Shown here: positions 6,092 to 12,065 of the stretch, piece after piece
How positions within the stretch are numbered: position 1 is the stretch's first letter
How the letters are laid out: each line of letters opens with the position of its first letter
Assembly: GCA_964512165.1 (NCBI GenBank)
Contig: CAZEHQ010000133.1
Location: 1-12,316, forward strand
Direction: 5' to 3'
DNA from: UBA8231 sp964512165
GTDB lineage: Bacteria; Latescibacterota; UBA2968; UBA8231
Length of the DNA stretch: 12,316 nucleotides
Program-made: the position numbers and the translations under genes
The notes under the pieces: model-generated
What the model was told of the DNA's origin: nothing
Databases searched by the model: none
Seen by the model: the letters and a program-made list of their open reading frames with translations, nothing else

Positions 6092-8071
6092 CTGCAATCG
6101 CAGGAAGCCCTCGGGGTCGCGCAGGCTCTCCCAGGAGGTGCGCACCCAACCCTCGGGCACCGGACCCACCCGGACCCGGACGTCCAGCAGATCGCCCGCC
6201 AGCCGTCCCGTACCGCCCGGCAGGTGCCCCACCGTGAGCGGCGCCGAGGCCTCCACCGGACGCCCGCGGGGCGGCGCCTCGCCGACGAGCTCGCCGTCGA
6301 TCCACAGCTCGGCCCCGCGGCCGGCGCGGTAGACGCCGGCCACGTGGTGCCGCCCCGGCTCCGGGACGCGGTTGGCCCGCACCGAGACCGGTCCTTCTTC
6401 GCAGTTGACGAGGAAGGAGGCGCCCGGAAGGGATCCCCCGAGGCCGCCGTTGTGGCCGCAGTCCATCCAGCGCAGCTGGAACCGCGCCCCGGGCGCGGCC
6501 GTGTCCAGGCGCAGGACCTGCCCGTGGGAGCGGATCTCTCCCGATGGGTCGTCCTCGCGCCAGGGCGCCATGTAGAGGAAACGTCCGTCGAAGGCGCCGC
6601 CGTTGAATCCCCCCGGGTTCGGCGGCGCCAGGGCGCAACCGTCCGCCGCCTGCCAGGAGGCCGGGTCGTCGAAGGGGCGGGCCGTGTCGTAGCGCAGGGT
6701 GCGGGCGTGGAACCCGAGGCCGGGGTCATCCCCCTCCCAGAAGGGGATGAAGTAGACGAAGCGGCCGTCGAAGGCGGCGCCGTCGTACCCGCGGGTGCGC
6801 AGCCCGCCGATGTGGCCCGCTTCGAAGGCCTGCCAGCTTGCTGGATCGCCGAAGGGGGCCCGGGTGTCGTAGCGGACCACGCTGGAGTGGGCGTACGGCG
6901 TGAAGTAGATCCAGCGGCCGTCGAAGACGGCGCCGACGCACTGGCCGAAGGAGCCGCCGGGCAACCGGCCGGGGTCGAAGGCCTCCCAGGCGGCCGGGTC
7001 GTCGAAAGGCCGGCGGGGGTCGTGGCGCAGCACCGCGCCGCCGCCGAGGGGGGCGAAGTAGACGTGCCGGCCGTCGTAGAGGGCGCCGTCGTAGTTGGTG
7101 CAGTCGAGCCCGTCCGTGGCCCCGGCGTCGTGAACCGCCCAGCTGGCCTCGTCGTGGAACCGCCCCCCGGTGTCGAGGCGCAGGACGCGGCCGTCGGCGC
7201 CGCTCTCCAGGTGATAGCCCGGGGCGAAGTAGACGAAGCGGCCGTCGAAGGCGCCGCCCTGGCTCGAGATCGCCCCGCCGGCGTCGTGGGCGGACCAGCT
7301 CGCCGGGTCGCGGAAGTCGCCGGCCGTGTCGAAGCGCAGGACCCGCCGGTGCATCTCCTCGCCGTCGGTGCGCGGCACGTAGTAGACGCAGCGGCCGTCG
7401 AAGAGAGCGCCGTAGTAGCCTCGAGTGGCCAGGCCCTCCGTGGCGCCGGCGTCGTACCCCTCCCAGGCGGCGGGGTCGTCGAAGGGCCGGCGCGTGTCGT
7501 AGCGCAGGGCCTGCCCGTGGCGGCCCTCGTCGTTGCACTGCGGGGCGAAGTAGACGTGGCGGCCGTCGAAGACGGCGCCGAAGAAGCCCCGCGTCCGCAG
7601 GCCGTCGGTGGATCCGGCGTCGTGGGTGGAGAAGCCGGCCATCTCCCCGGCGAAGGCCCACTGGGCGGCGATCACCTGCACCGCCTCGGCCCGCACCTCC
7701 TCGGCGGCGAGCCAGCCCTCGACGGCGAAGTCGTCCCCCGGGGCCCCGGGATCGGCTTCCCGGCCGGCGAAGAGGGCATAGCCGGAGAACCCCTCGACGG
7801 CACCGGACCCGGCGCCGAGGTCCAGGAACAGGTGGGCATCGCGTCCCCGCTCCAGGCGCCGGACCTCGATCCAGCCTTCGACGCGTCCGGTGGCCGCGTC
7901 CGCCGACAGCCGCCGCGGCAGCTCCCCCCCGGCGTCGCGCACGCGCAGCCCGGCACCGGCGGCGGCGCGCGCGCGTTCGGGCAGGACCAGATCGACGCGG
8001 ACCGGGAAGCGCTCGAGGCCGCCGTGGACGCGGTCCCCGGAGACGCGCAGCTCGAGGGTCCTGGGCTCCAT
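6086..8071 (-). CDS. Seven-repeat FDGR beta-propeller-like protein nested in a LamG-like domain
   Basis: A 661-residue protein of unknown function. Residues ~1-95 resemble a DUF2341-like beta domain (RFPVRVDLVLPE, then GELPRRLSAD, then IEVRRLERG). From F115 (FAVEGWLAAEE to AAQWA, W138) the sequence reads like the first strands of a LamG/concanavalin-like fold. Seven repeats follow, each centred on [FY]-D-G-R-x-[VIL]-Y-[FYM]-x-P, with the F/Y at residues 168 to 494. Their DNA spacings are 168, 153, 171, 153, 153 and 180 bases, i.e. 51-60 residues. Between cores each repeat carries a VLRYDT strand, a PFDDPASW turn and a DAG-x-x-x-GL-x-TRGY strand. Seven such units suggest a seven-bladed propeller. 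From ~residue 530 a LamG-like second half resumes (GRHHVAGVYRAG, H575/H576; ELWIDGELVGE; LTVGHLPGG). A carbohydrate- or ligand-binding role is inferred. No signal peptide is visible, which is odd for such a fold. It is 15 bases behind the MR/MLE gene; no strong Shine-Dalgarno. Confidence 0.78.
   Translation of the reverse strand: MEPRTLELRVSGDRVHGGLERFPVRVDLVLPERARAAAGAGLRVRDAGGELPRRLSADAATGRVEGWIEVRRLERGRDAHLFLDLGAGSGAVEGFSGYALFAGREADPGAPGDDFAVEGWLAAEEVRAEAVQVIAAQWAFAGEMAGFSTHDAGSTDGLRTRGFFGAVFDGRHVYFAPQCNDEGRHGQALRYDTRRPFDDPAAWEGYDAGATEGLATRGYYGALFDGRCVYYVPRTDGEEMHRRVLRFDTAGDFRDPASWSAHDAGGAISSQGGAFDGRFVYFAPGYHLESGADGRVLRLDTGGRFHDEASWAVHDAGATDGLDCTNYDGALYDGRHVYFAPLGGGAVLRHDPRRPFDDPAAWEAFDPGRLPGGSFGQCVGAVFDGRWIYFTPYAHSSVVRYDTRAPFGDPASWQAFEAGHIGGLRTRGYDGAAFDGRFVYFIPFWEGDDPGLGFHARTLRYDTARPFDDPASWQAADGCALAPPNPGGFNGGAFDGRFLYMAPWREDDPSGEIRSHGQVLRLDTAAPGARFQLRWMDCGHNGGLGGSLPGASFLVNCEEGPVSVRANRVPEPGRHHVAGVYRAGRGAELWIDGELVGEAPPRGRPVEASAPLTVGHLPGGTGRLAGDLLDVRVRVGPVPEGWVRTSWESLRDPEGFLRLQA
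6560..7640 (-). repeat. Seven tandem degenerate coding repeats (FDGR units)
   Basis: On the plus strand the repeats show as recurring gcggccgtcgaa-type blocks at 7559-7570, 7391-7402, 7238-7249, 7067-7078, 6914-6925, 6761-6772 and 6581-6592. All offsets are multiples of three and only short blocks are conserved in DNA, so selection acts on protein. The outer edges given are approximate. Confidence 0.85.
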
Positions 8072-8086
8072 GGCGGGGGCGGCCGG

Positions 8087-9358
8087 CTACGACCGCTGCT
8101 CGCGCACCGGCCCCTGCTGCAGGCGGGCGTAGAGGTCGGCCCACTCCCGGGAGCCGTCGTCCTCCCGGATCTCCAGCCTGACCCCCGGCTCCTGGGCCGG
8201 ATCGTTGCCGGCCTGCCGGAAGTGCGGCCAGCACTGGTCGCGCATGCTGGAGAAGTGCACGACGCGGCCCCCCTCCCAGACCACGGAGAGGATGTGGCGC
8301 GGCGCCTCCACCCGGTACGGGGGCTCCATGGCGAGGCGGGTGAGGGCCTCCTCGTCGACGTCGACGCCGAGACCCGGCCCCTCGGGCACGCGCAGGTACC
8401 CCCCGCGGATGGTGAGGGGCTCGCGCAGCAGGTCGTCGGTGTAGTTGTTCAGGCAGGTGATGGCCGGCCACTGGGCGAAGTTCAGCACCGCGCCGAGATG
8501 GGCGGCGAAGGCGGTCACCAGGCCGACGCCGACCATCTGCAGCCAGAAAGGCTTCTCGAACTCGGCGGCCAGCTGGCCCTGGCGCAGCACGGCGGAGACG
8601 CCGCCGCCGATGACGAAGCCGTCGCAGACCGCTTCCTTCACCGCCGTGGGAAAGGGGGGCGCCCCGAAGTGGAGGGCGATCGGTCTGGAGACCTTGCGGC
8701 GCAGCTCGCGCTGGCCCTCCACGTCCCCCTGGTTGATGGGGCCCTCGTAGATGGAGACCCGCTCGTAGCCGTCGAGGCGCTGCAGCACGGGGGCCGCGGT
8801 GCCCACGTTGAGGAGCATGCCGTTCCAGTCGAGGTCGAGGCGGTAGTGGCGGGGGGTGACGGCGCTGACGGCTTCGACCTGCTGGTAGACGTCGATCCAG
8901 GGGCGGGTCTTGAACTTGTGGAAGATGTAGCCCTGGGCCACGGCGTCCTTCGCTTCTTCCGCCAGGTCCTCGGGGCCCATCTTGGTGTTCCACCAGGCGA
9001 TGGGGCACCAGTCGCGCACCTTGGGCAGGTTGAACAGCTTGTACGCGGGCACCCCCAGGGCCTTGCCGACCACGTCGTAGAGCGCCATCTGCAGACCGGC
9101 GCCGAGGCCGTCGTCGCCGAGCAGCTCGGCGGGGTTGCGGCCGCGCACCCCCTCCAGAGCCGGGTCGCTGACCTGCCCCCAGGTATAGTGGGGAAGGGTC
9201 TCGCCGTAGCCGACGCTGCCGTCGTCGGTGGTGACGCGGATGACCTCGACGATCTGCCACTGCCAGACGAGGAGCGCGTTCCAGCGGCTCACGCGCTCGG
9301 TGAAGGGCACGCGCACGGTGATGCGCTCGACCTCCTGGATGCGCAGGGGGGCGGGCAT
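8087..9358 (-). CDS. Mandelate racemase/muconate-lactonizing (MR/MLE) family enolase-superfamily protein
   Basis: A complete 423-residue protein. The N-terminal capping domain (RIQEVERITVRVPFTERV to VGYGETLPHYTW) and the C-terminal barrel are both recognisable. In the barrel, K148-F-K150 (FHKFKTRPW) is the K-x-K catalytic pair. D175/D177 with N179 (RLDLDWNG) and E205 (IYEGPI) are the first two metal-ligand positions. The third, expected as Glu or Asp about 26 residues later, is H230 (IALHFG). D246 (CDGFVIGG) matches the Asp of the His-Asp dyad, but the His partner position reads Q274 (FWLQM). Enolase fold and enediolate chemistry are family knowledge; the substrate, and even classical activity, are uncertain. 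The C-terminus carries an extension (PRHILSVVWEGG to DLYARLQQG) like that of the truncated gene at 2-367. ATG 9358 is chosen because GGAGAG lies four bases upstream; the open frame further 5' (to 9478) is arginine- and glycine-rich and not family-like. Confidence 0.85.
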   Translation of the reverse strand: MPAPLRIQEVERITVRVPFTERVSRWNALLVWQWQIVEVIRVTTDDGSVGYGETLPHYTWGQVSDPALEGVRGRNPAELLGDDGLGAGLQMALYDVVGKALGVPAYKLFNLPKVRDWCPIAWWNTKMGPEDLAEEAKDAVAQGYIFHKFKTRPWIDVYQQVEAVSAVTPRHYRLDLDWNGMLLNVGTAAPVLQRLDGYERVSIYEGPINQGDVEGQRELRRKVSRPIALHFGAPPFPTAVKEAVCDGFVIGGGVSAVLRQGQLAAEFEKPFWLQMVGVGLVTAFAAHLGAVLNFAQWPAITCLNNYTDDLLREPLTIRGGYLRVPEGPGLGVDVDEEALTRLAMEPPYRVEAPRHILSVVWEGGRVVHFSSMRDQCWPHFRQAGNDPAQEPGVRLEIREDDGSREWADLYARLQQGPVREQRS

Positions 9359-9364
9359 GGGACT

Positions 9365-9438
9365 CTCCAGGCTGGAGGGTGAGGGGCGGCGGGTTCCCGC
9401 CCGGGCGAGGCACCCGGGCCGGGGGCGGCTGCCTCGCC
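9365..9438 (-). promoter_or_regulatory. Structured leader upstream of the MR/MLE gene (three stacked inverted repeats)
   Basis: Three perfect inverted repeats lie in the predicted 5' leader. GGCGAGGCA (9404-9412) pairs with TGCCTCGCC (9430-9438), 9 bp with a 17-base loop. GGCGGG (9388-9393) pairs with CCCGCC (9396-9401) around TT. CTCCAG (9365-9370) mirrors CTGGAG (9372-9377), and this last one contains the gene's ribosome binding site. They may be operators or RNA hairpins controlling translation. In DNA this GC-rich short stems are expected by chance, so only the 9-bp repeat stands out. Confidence 0.35.
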
Positions 9439-9476
9439 GGGGCCCGCGGCCGGGTCGGGGATGGCTCTCTCGCCGC

Positions 9477-9505
9477 AAGGTATGGGCCGCCCGGGGCGGT
9501 CACAA
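9477..9505 (-). promoter_or_regulatory. Candidate sigma-70-like promoter for the MR/MLE operon
   Basis: On the minus strand TTGTGA (9500-9505) is followed after 17 bases by TACCTT (9477-9482). The -35 matches four of six consensus bases and the -10 three of six, keeping the key T-A and final T. Transcription would begin near 9470 and give a leader of about 110 bases. The spacer contains the inverted repeat CCGCC/GGCGG at 9487-9499. Confidence 0.28.
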
Positions 9506-9510
9506 GCAGA

Positions 9511-9526
9511 CGCGGGAAAGCCCGCG
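9511..9526. repeat. Perfect 6-bp inverted repeat between the divergent promoters
   Basis: CGCGGG (9511-9516) and CCCGCG (9521-9526) are separated by AAAG. It sits just upstream of the -35 element of the rightward promoter and between the two candidate divergent promoters, a natural position for a regulator operator. It could equally be a chance GC-rich palindrome. Confidence 0.4.
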
Positions 9527-9531
9527 ACCGC

Positions 9532-9559
9532 TTGACGATTTCGGGCCGCCCCGTAACCT
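9532..9559 (+). promoter_or_regulatory. Candidate sigma-70-like promoter for the antiporter operon
   Basis: TTGACG (9532-9537) matches five of six -35 consensus bases. TAACCT (9554-9559) follows after a 16-base spacer and matches three of six, retaining T-A and final T, in a locally AT-richer stretch. Start of transcription would be near 9566, leaving a leader of roughly 88 bases before the TTG start of mrpE. This is the best promoter candidate in the window. Confidence 0.42.
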
Positions 9560-9578
9560 TTTGTGGATTCTGCACCTT

Positions 9579-9610
9579 GGCGGATTGGCGCGAGGCATCG
9601 CGCAGCCGCC
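9579..9610 (+). promoter_or_regulatory. Leader hairpin upstream of mrpE
   Basis: GGCGG (9579-9583) pairs with CCGCC (9606-9610). After a small internal loop (ATTG against AG), GCGCGA (9588-9593) pairs perfectly with TCGCGC (9598-9603), closing a four-base GGCA loop. The 11 base pairs lie between the candidate promoter and the start of the antiporter operon, so the structure would form in the mRNA leader. No known riboswitch class is recognised. Confidence 0.4.
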
Positions 9611-9653
9611 TTCCGCACCGTCCCGAGCACCCTCCCTCCCGGAGTCGCGCCAC

Positions 9654-10133
9654 TTGGTACGCGCCGTCAGCCTGGGCCTCGTCTGCTGCGCCTCCTGGCT
9701 CCTCTGGTCCAACCACTACACCCCCCTGCTGCTGGCCTGCGGCGCCGGGTCCTGCCTGCTCGTCGTCCTCATCGCCCGGCGCATGGAGATACTCGACGAG
9801 GAAGGGGTGCCGCTGCACCTGACCCCGCGCCTGATGCTCTATCTCCCCTGGCTCGCCTGGGCCCTCCTCCGGGCCAACGTCGACGTGGCCCTGCGCATCC
9901 TGCGGCCGGGACCGCCCATCGCCCCTCGCATGCTGCGGCTCCGGCCGGGACAGAGGACGACCGTGGGCCGCGCCATCTACGCCAACTCCATCACCCTGAC
10001 GCCGGGAACCCTCACCTGCAATGCCGACGGCGACCGGTTCACCGTCCACGCCCTCACCCGGGAGGCGGCCGAGGAGCTGGAGTCGGGCGCGATGGACCGG
10101 CGGGTGCGGCTTCTCGAGGGCCGGGAGGACTGA
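9654..10133 (+). CDS. mrpE: Cation/H+ antiporter subunit E (MrpE/MnhE/MbhA-like)
   Basis: A 159-residue membrane protein of standard MrpE length. Two N-terminal hydrophobic segments (about residues 4-20 and 24-41) are followed by RRMEILDEEG, a third amphipathic membrane-associated segment (LMLYLPWLAWALLRANVDVALRI) and a soluble C-terminal domain. That domain holds the family hallmark NSITLTPGTLTC and the following FTVHALTRE. MrpE is a small subunit of multisubunit Na+/H+ antiporters (and MbhA in membrane-bound hydrogenases), needed for complex assembly and not itself part of the proton channel. The TTG at 9654 is chosen because it gives the normal family N-terminus and has GGAG nine bases upstream; no ATG or GTG fits and the longer open frame to 9228 is antisense to the MR/MLE gene. 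First gene of the antiporter operon. Confidence 0.9.
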   Translation: MVRAVSLGLVCCASWLLWSNHYTPLLLACGAGSCLLVVLIARRMEILDEEGVPLHLTPRLMLYLPWLAWALLRANVDVALRILRPGPPIAPRMLRLRPGQRTTVGRAIYANSITLTPGTLTCNADGDRFTVHALTREAAEELESGAMDRRVRLLEGRED

Positions 10134-10138
10134 CAGCG

Positions 10139-10417
10139 GTGTTCGCAGTCACCATGGCCGCCGTGCTGTTCACCATGGCCCTGGCCCTGGCGCGCACCGC
10201 CCTCGGTCCGACGGTGTACGACCGCGTCCTCGGGGCCAACATGTGCGGCACCAAGACGGTCCTGCTCATCGCCGTCCTCGGTTTCCTCACGGGGCGGCCC
10301 GAGTTCCTCGACCTGGCCCTGATCTACGTCCTCATCAACTTCATCTCCACCGTGGCGATCCTGAAGTTCGTCCAGTACGGGAGCTTCTTCGGACCCGGGC
10401 GGGTGGGCCGCCGCTGA
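10139..10417 (+). CDS. mrpF: Cation/H+ antiporter subunit F (MrpF/MnhF/MbhB-like)
   Basis: A 92-residue protein with three hydrophobic segments: FAVTMAAVLFTMALALARTA, the segment around KTVLLIAVLGFLTG, and FLDLALIYVLINFISTVAIL. The motif GPTVYDRVLGANMCGTK between segments one and two is diagnostic for MrpF, as is the F-x-D-L-A-L-x-Y-x-L stretch. It is an integral membrane subunit of the antiporter module. GTG 10139 is preceded by GGGAGG ten bases upstream, located inside the end of mrpE; the first in-frame ATG (10154) would cut into the first membrane segment. It starts five bases after the mrpE stop. Confidence 0.92.
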   Translation: MFAVTMAAVLFTMALALARTALGPTVYDRVLGANMCGTKTVLLIAVLGFLTGRPEFLDLALIYVLINFISTVAILKFVQYGSFFGPGRVGRR

Positions 10418-10418
10418 G

Positions 10419-10760
10419 ATGGACCTCATCGACCTGGCCAGCTGGGCGCTGCTGATGTCGGGGGCCTTCTTCTGCGTCGTCGGCGGCATCGGGCTGCACC
10501 GGCTTCCGGACTTCTTCAGCCGCATGCACGGGGCGGGCGTCACCGACACCCTGGGCGCGGGACTGGTTCTCGGGGGGCTGATGCTGCAGGCCGGATGGAC
10601 GCTGGTGCTGGTAAAGCTGGTCTTCGTCCTCGCCCTCCTGTGGATCACCAGTCCGACGGCGGCCCACGCCATCTCCAGGGCGGCCCTCGAGGACGGGCTG
10701 GAGCCGTTTGCCGGAGAGACGGAGAGCCCCGGCTCCCGGACCGAGGGCGACCCGTCTTGA
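10419..10760 (+). CDS. mrpG: Cation/H+ antiporter subunit G (MrpG/MnhG/MbhC-like)
   Basis: A 113-residue protein with three membrane segments: LASWALLMSGAFFCVVGGIG, then around TDTLGAGLVLGGLMLQAG, and LVLVKLVFVLALLWIT. The MrpG signature G-x-x-R-L-P-D-F-x-x-R-M-H is present as GLHRLPDFFSRMHGAG, with SPTAAHAISRAA after the third segment as in the family. It has a hydrophilic acidic tail of about 25 residues. The ATG follows the mrpF stop by one base. The tail overlaps the next start codon. Confidence 0.93.
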   Translation: MDLIDLASWALLMSGAFFCVVGGIGLHRLPDFFSRMHGAGVTDTLGAGLVLGGLMLQAGWTLVLVKLVFVLALLWITSPTAAHAISRAALEDGLEPFAGETESPGSRTEGDPS

Positions 10761-11302
10761 CGGACCTGATCGACCTGAGCCTGCTCCTCTTCCTGGCCGG
10801 TGTCGCCGTGGCCGTGGCCCGTCTCCACAACCTCCTCGCCGTGGTCGTCTTCCTCGGCTTCTACACCCTCGTTTCGGCCGCCCTCTTCACCGTTCTCGAC
10901 GCCGTGGACGTGGCCTTCACCGAGGCCGCCGTCGGTGCCGGGGTGTCCACCGTCCTCATGCTCGCCACGCTGCTGCTGACGACGAGGCAGGAGAAGCAAG
11001 GACACTCCACGGTCGTGCCCTTCCTCGTGGTGGTGATCACGGGGGCCGCCCTGGTCTTCGCCACCCTCGACATGCCGCGCTACGGGGACCCCGGGGCCCC
11101 GGTCCACCAGCACGTGGCCCCCCGCTACATCGAGCGCTCGGGCGAGGAGATCGGCGTGCCCAACATCGTCACCTCCGTGCTGGCCAGCTACCGGGGCTAC
11201 GACACCCTCGGCGAGCTGACCGTGATCTTCACCGCCGGCGTCGGCGTCCTGCTGCTCCTGGGCCGACGCCCAGGGGCCCGGGGCGGGGAGGGCGGTCCGT
11301 GA
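10757..11302 (+). CDS. Fused MbhD (DUF4040) + MbhE-like antiporter subunit
   Basis: A 181-residue membrane protein. Residues 1-75 match the MbhD/DUF4040 domain (AVARLHNLLAVVVFLGFYTL, then VDVAFTEAAVGAGVSTVLML). Residues ~85-181 match MbhE, with the conserved soluble segment PNIVTSVLASYRGYDTLGEL before the final membrane helix. In standard Mrp operons these two units are the C-terminal end of the large subunit MrpA; in archaeal Mbh operons they are separate genes mbhD and mbhE. Here they form one independent protein. The Glu in FTEAAVGAG is the conserved acidic membrane residue of this domain. The TTG start overlaps the mrpG stop (TTGA, 10757-10760) with GAGGG nine bases upstream, implying translational coupling. 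Sits between G and B, exactly where the Mbh-type order predicts. Confidence 0.88.
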   Translation: MTDLIDLSLLLFLAGVAVAVARLHNLLAVVVFLGFYTLVSAALFTVLDAVDVAFTEAAVGAGVSTVLMLATLLLTTRQEKQGHSTVVPFLVVVITGAALVFATLDMPRYGDPGAPVHQHVAPRYIERSGEEIGVPNIVTSVLASYRGYDTLGELTVIFTAGVGVLLLLGRRPGARGGEGGP

Positions 11303-11733
11303 GCCACCATCTCATCCTCCGGGTCGTGGCCAAGCTCCTGATCCCCTTCATCCTCATCTTCGCCCTGTACGTGCAGTTCCACGGCGACTACGGGCCGGGA
11401 GGCGGGTTCCAGGCCGGCGTGATCTTCGCGGCCGCCTTCGTGCTCTACGCCCTCGTCTTCGGCGTCGAGGCGGCGCGGCGGATCGCCCCCGCCCGCCTCC
11501 TCGAGGCGGGGATCGCCGGCGGGGTGCTGCTCTTCGCGGGGACCGGTCTGGCGACCATGCTGCTGGGCGGCCACTTCCTCGACTACGACGTCCTCGCCGC
11601 CGATCCCGTGGAGGGCCAGCACCACGGCATCCTGCTCGTCGAGCTCGGCGTCGGGATCAGCGTGGCCGCGGTGATGATCGCCGTCTTCCTCGCCTTCGCC
11701 GGGCGCAAGGGGGACCCGTGCACGTCGGACTGA
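11299..11733 (+). CDS. mrpB: Cation/H+ antiporter subunit B (MrpB/MnhB/MbhF-like)
   Basis: A 144-residue MnhB-domain protein with four hydrophobic segments: LLIPFILIFALYVQFHG, the segment around GVIFAAAFVLYALVFGV, GGVLLFAGTGLATMLLGG and VGISVAAVMIAVFLAFAG. The family hallmark FHGDYGPGGGFQAGVIF is intact. It ends in a short basic tail. GTG 11299 overlaps the previous stop codon (GTGA), and a GGGAGGG-like ribosome site lies upstream, so it is translationally coupled to the MbhD/E fusion. Its own end overlaps mrpC by 16 bases. Confidence 0.93.
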   Translation: MSHHLILRVVAKLLIPFILIFALYVQFHGDYGPGGGFQAGVIFAAAFVLYALVFGVEAARRIAPARLLEAGIAGGVLLFAGTGLATMLLGGHFLDYDVLAADPVEGQHHGILLVELGVGISVAAVMIAVFLAFAGRKGDPCTSD

Positions 11734-12065
11734 TCAACTACTGGGTCGTCGTCTTCCTGATGATGACCGGGTTCTACATCGTCATGTCGAGCCGCAACCT
11801 GATCAAGAAGATGGTCGGCCTGGGCCTCTTCCAGACCTCGGTCTTCATCCTCTACATCACCATGGGCAAGAGGGATGGAGGGACGGCGCCGATCCTCACG
11901 GAGTCCGCCTCCGCCTACTCCAATCCCCTGCCCCACGTCCTCATCCTCACCGCCATCGTCGTCGGCATCGCCACGACGGCCCTGGGCCTGGCCCTCATCG
12001 TCCGCATCCAGGAGGCCTACGGCACCGTGGAGGAGGACGAGATCCACGCCGCCGACGCCGGGTGA
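11718..12065 (+). CDS. mrpC: Cation/H+ antiporter subunit C (MrpC/MnhC/MbhG-like, NuoK-related)
   Basis: A 115-residue protein homologous in fold to the complex I subunit NuoK. It has three membrane segments: NYWVVVFLMMTGFYIVM, VGLGLFQTSVFILYITMG, and VLILTAIVVGIATTALGLAL. SSRNLIKKMVGL follows the first segment and NPLPHVLILTAIVVG opens the third, both typical of MrpC. GTG 11718 lies within the end of mrpB (16-base overlap) and is preceded by a GGGGGA ribosome site. The C-terminus is acidic (VEEDEIHAADAG). Its stop overlaps the mrpD start. Confidence 0.93.
   Translation: MHVGLINYWVVVFLMMTGFYIVMSSRNLIKKMVGLGLFQTSVFILYITMGKRDGGTAPILTESASAYSNPLPHVLILTAIVVGIATTALGLALIVRIQEAYGTVEEDEIHAADAG

Larger units (their letters stand above)
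9359..9653. other. 295-bp divergent non-coding region between catabolic block and antiporter operon
   Basis: No gene is supported here. Open frames that cross it have arginine-, glycine- and proline-rich translations and do not continue family similarity. It contains the two candidate divergent promoters, the inverted repeat between them, and the structured leaders on both sides, each listed separately. No terminator is needed because both flanking genes face outward. Confidence 0.7.

Noticed and set aside
6560..7640. Regularly spaced DNA repeats resembling a CRISPR-like array
   Set aside because: Spacings are all multiples of three, only codons for FDGR-type blocks are shared, and the frame stays open, so they are coding repeats.
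9359..9478. N-terminal extension of the MR/MLE protein to 9478
   Set aside because: The extra 40 residues are Arg/Pro/Gly-rich and unlike any MR/MLE N-terminus, and GGAGAG precedes ATG 9358.
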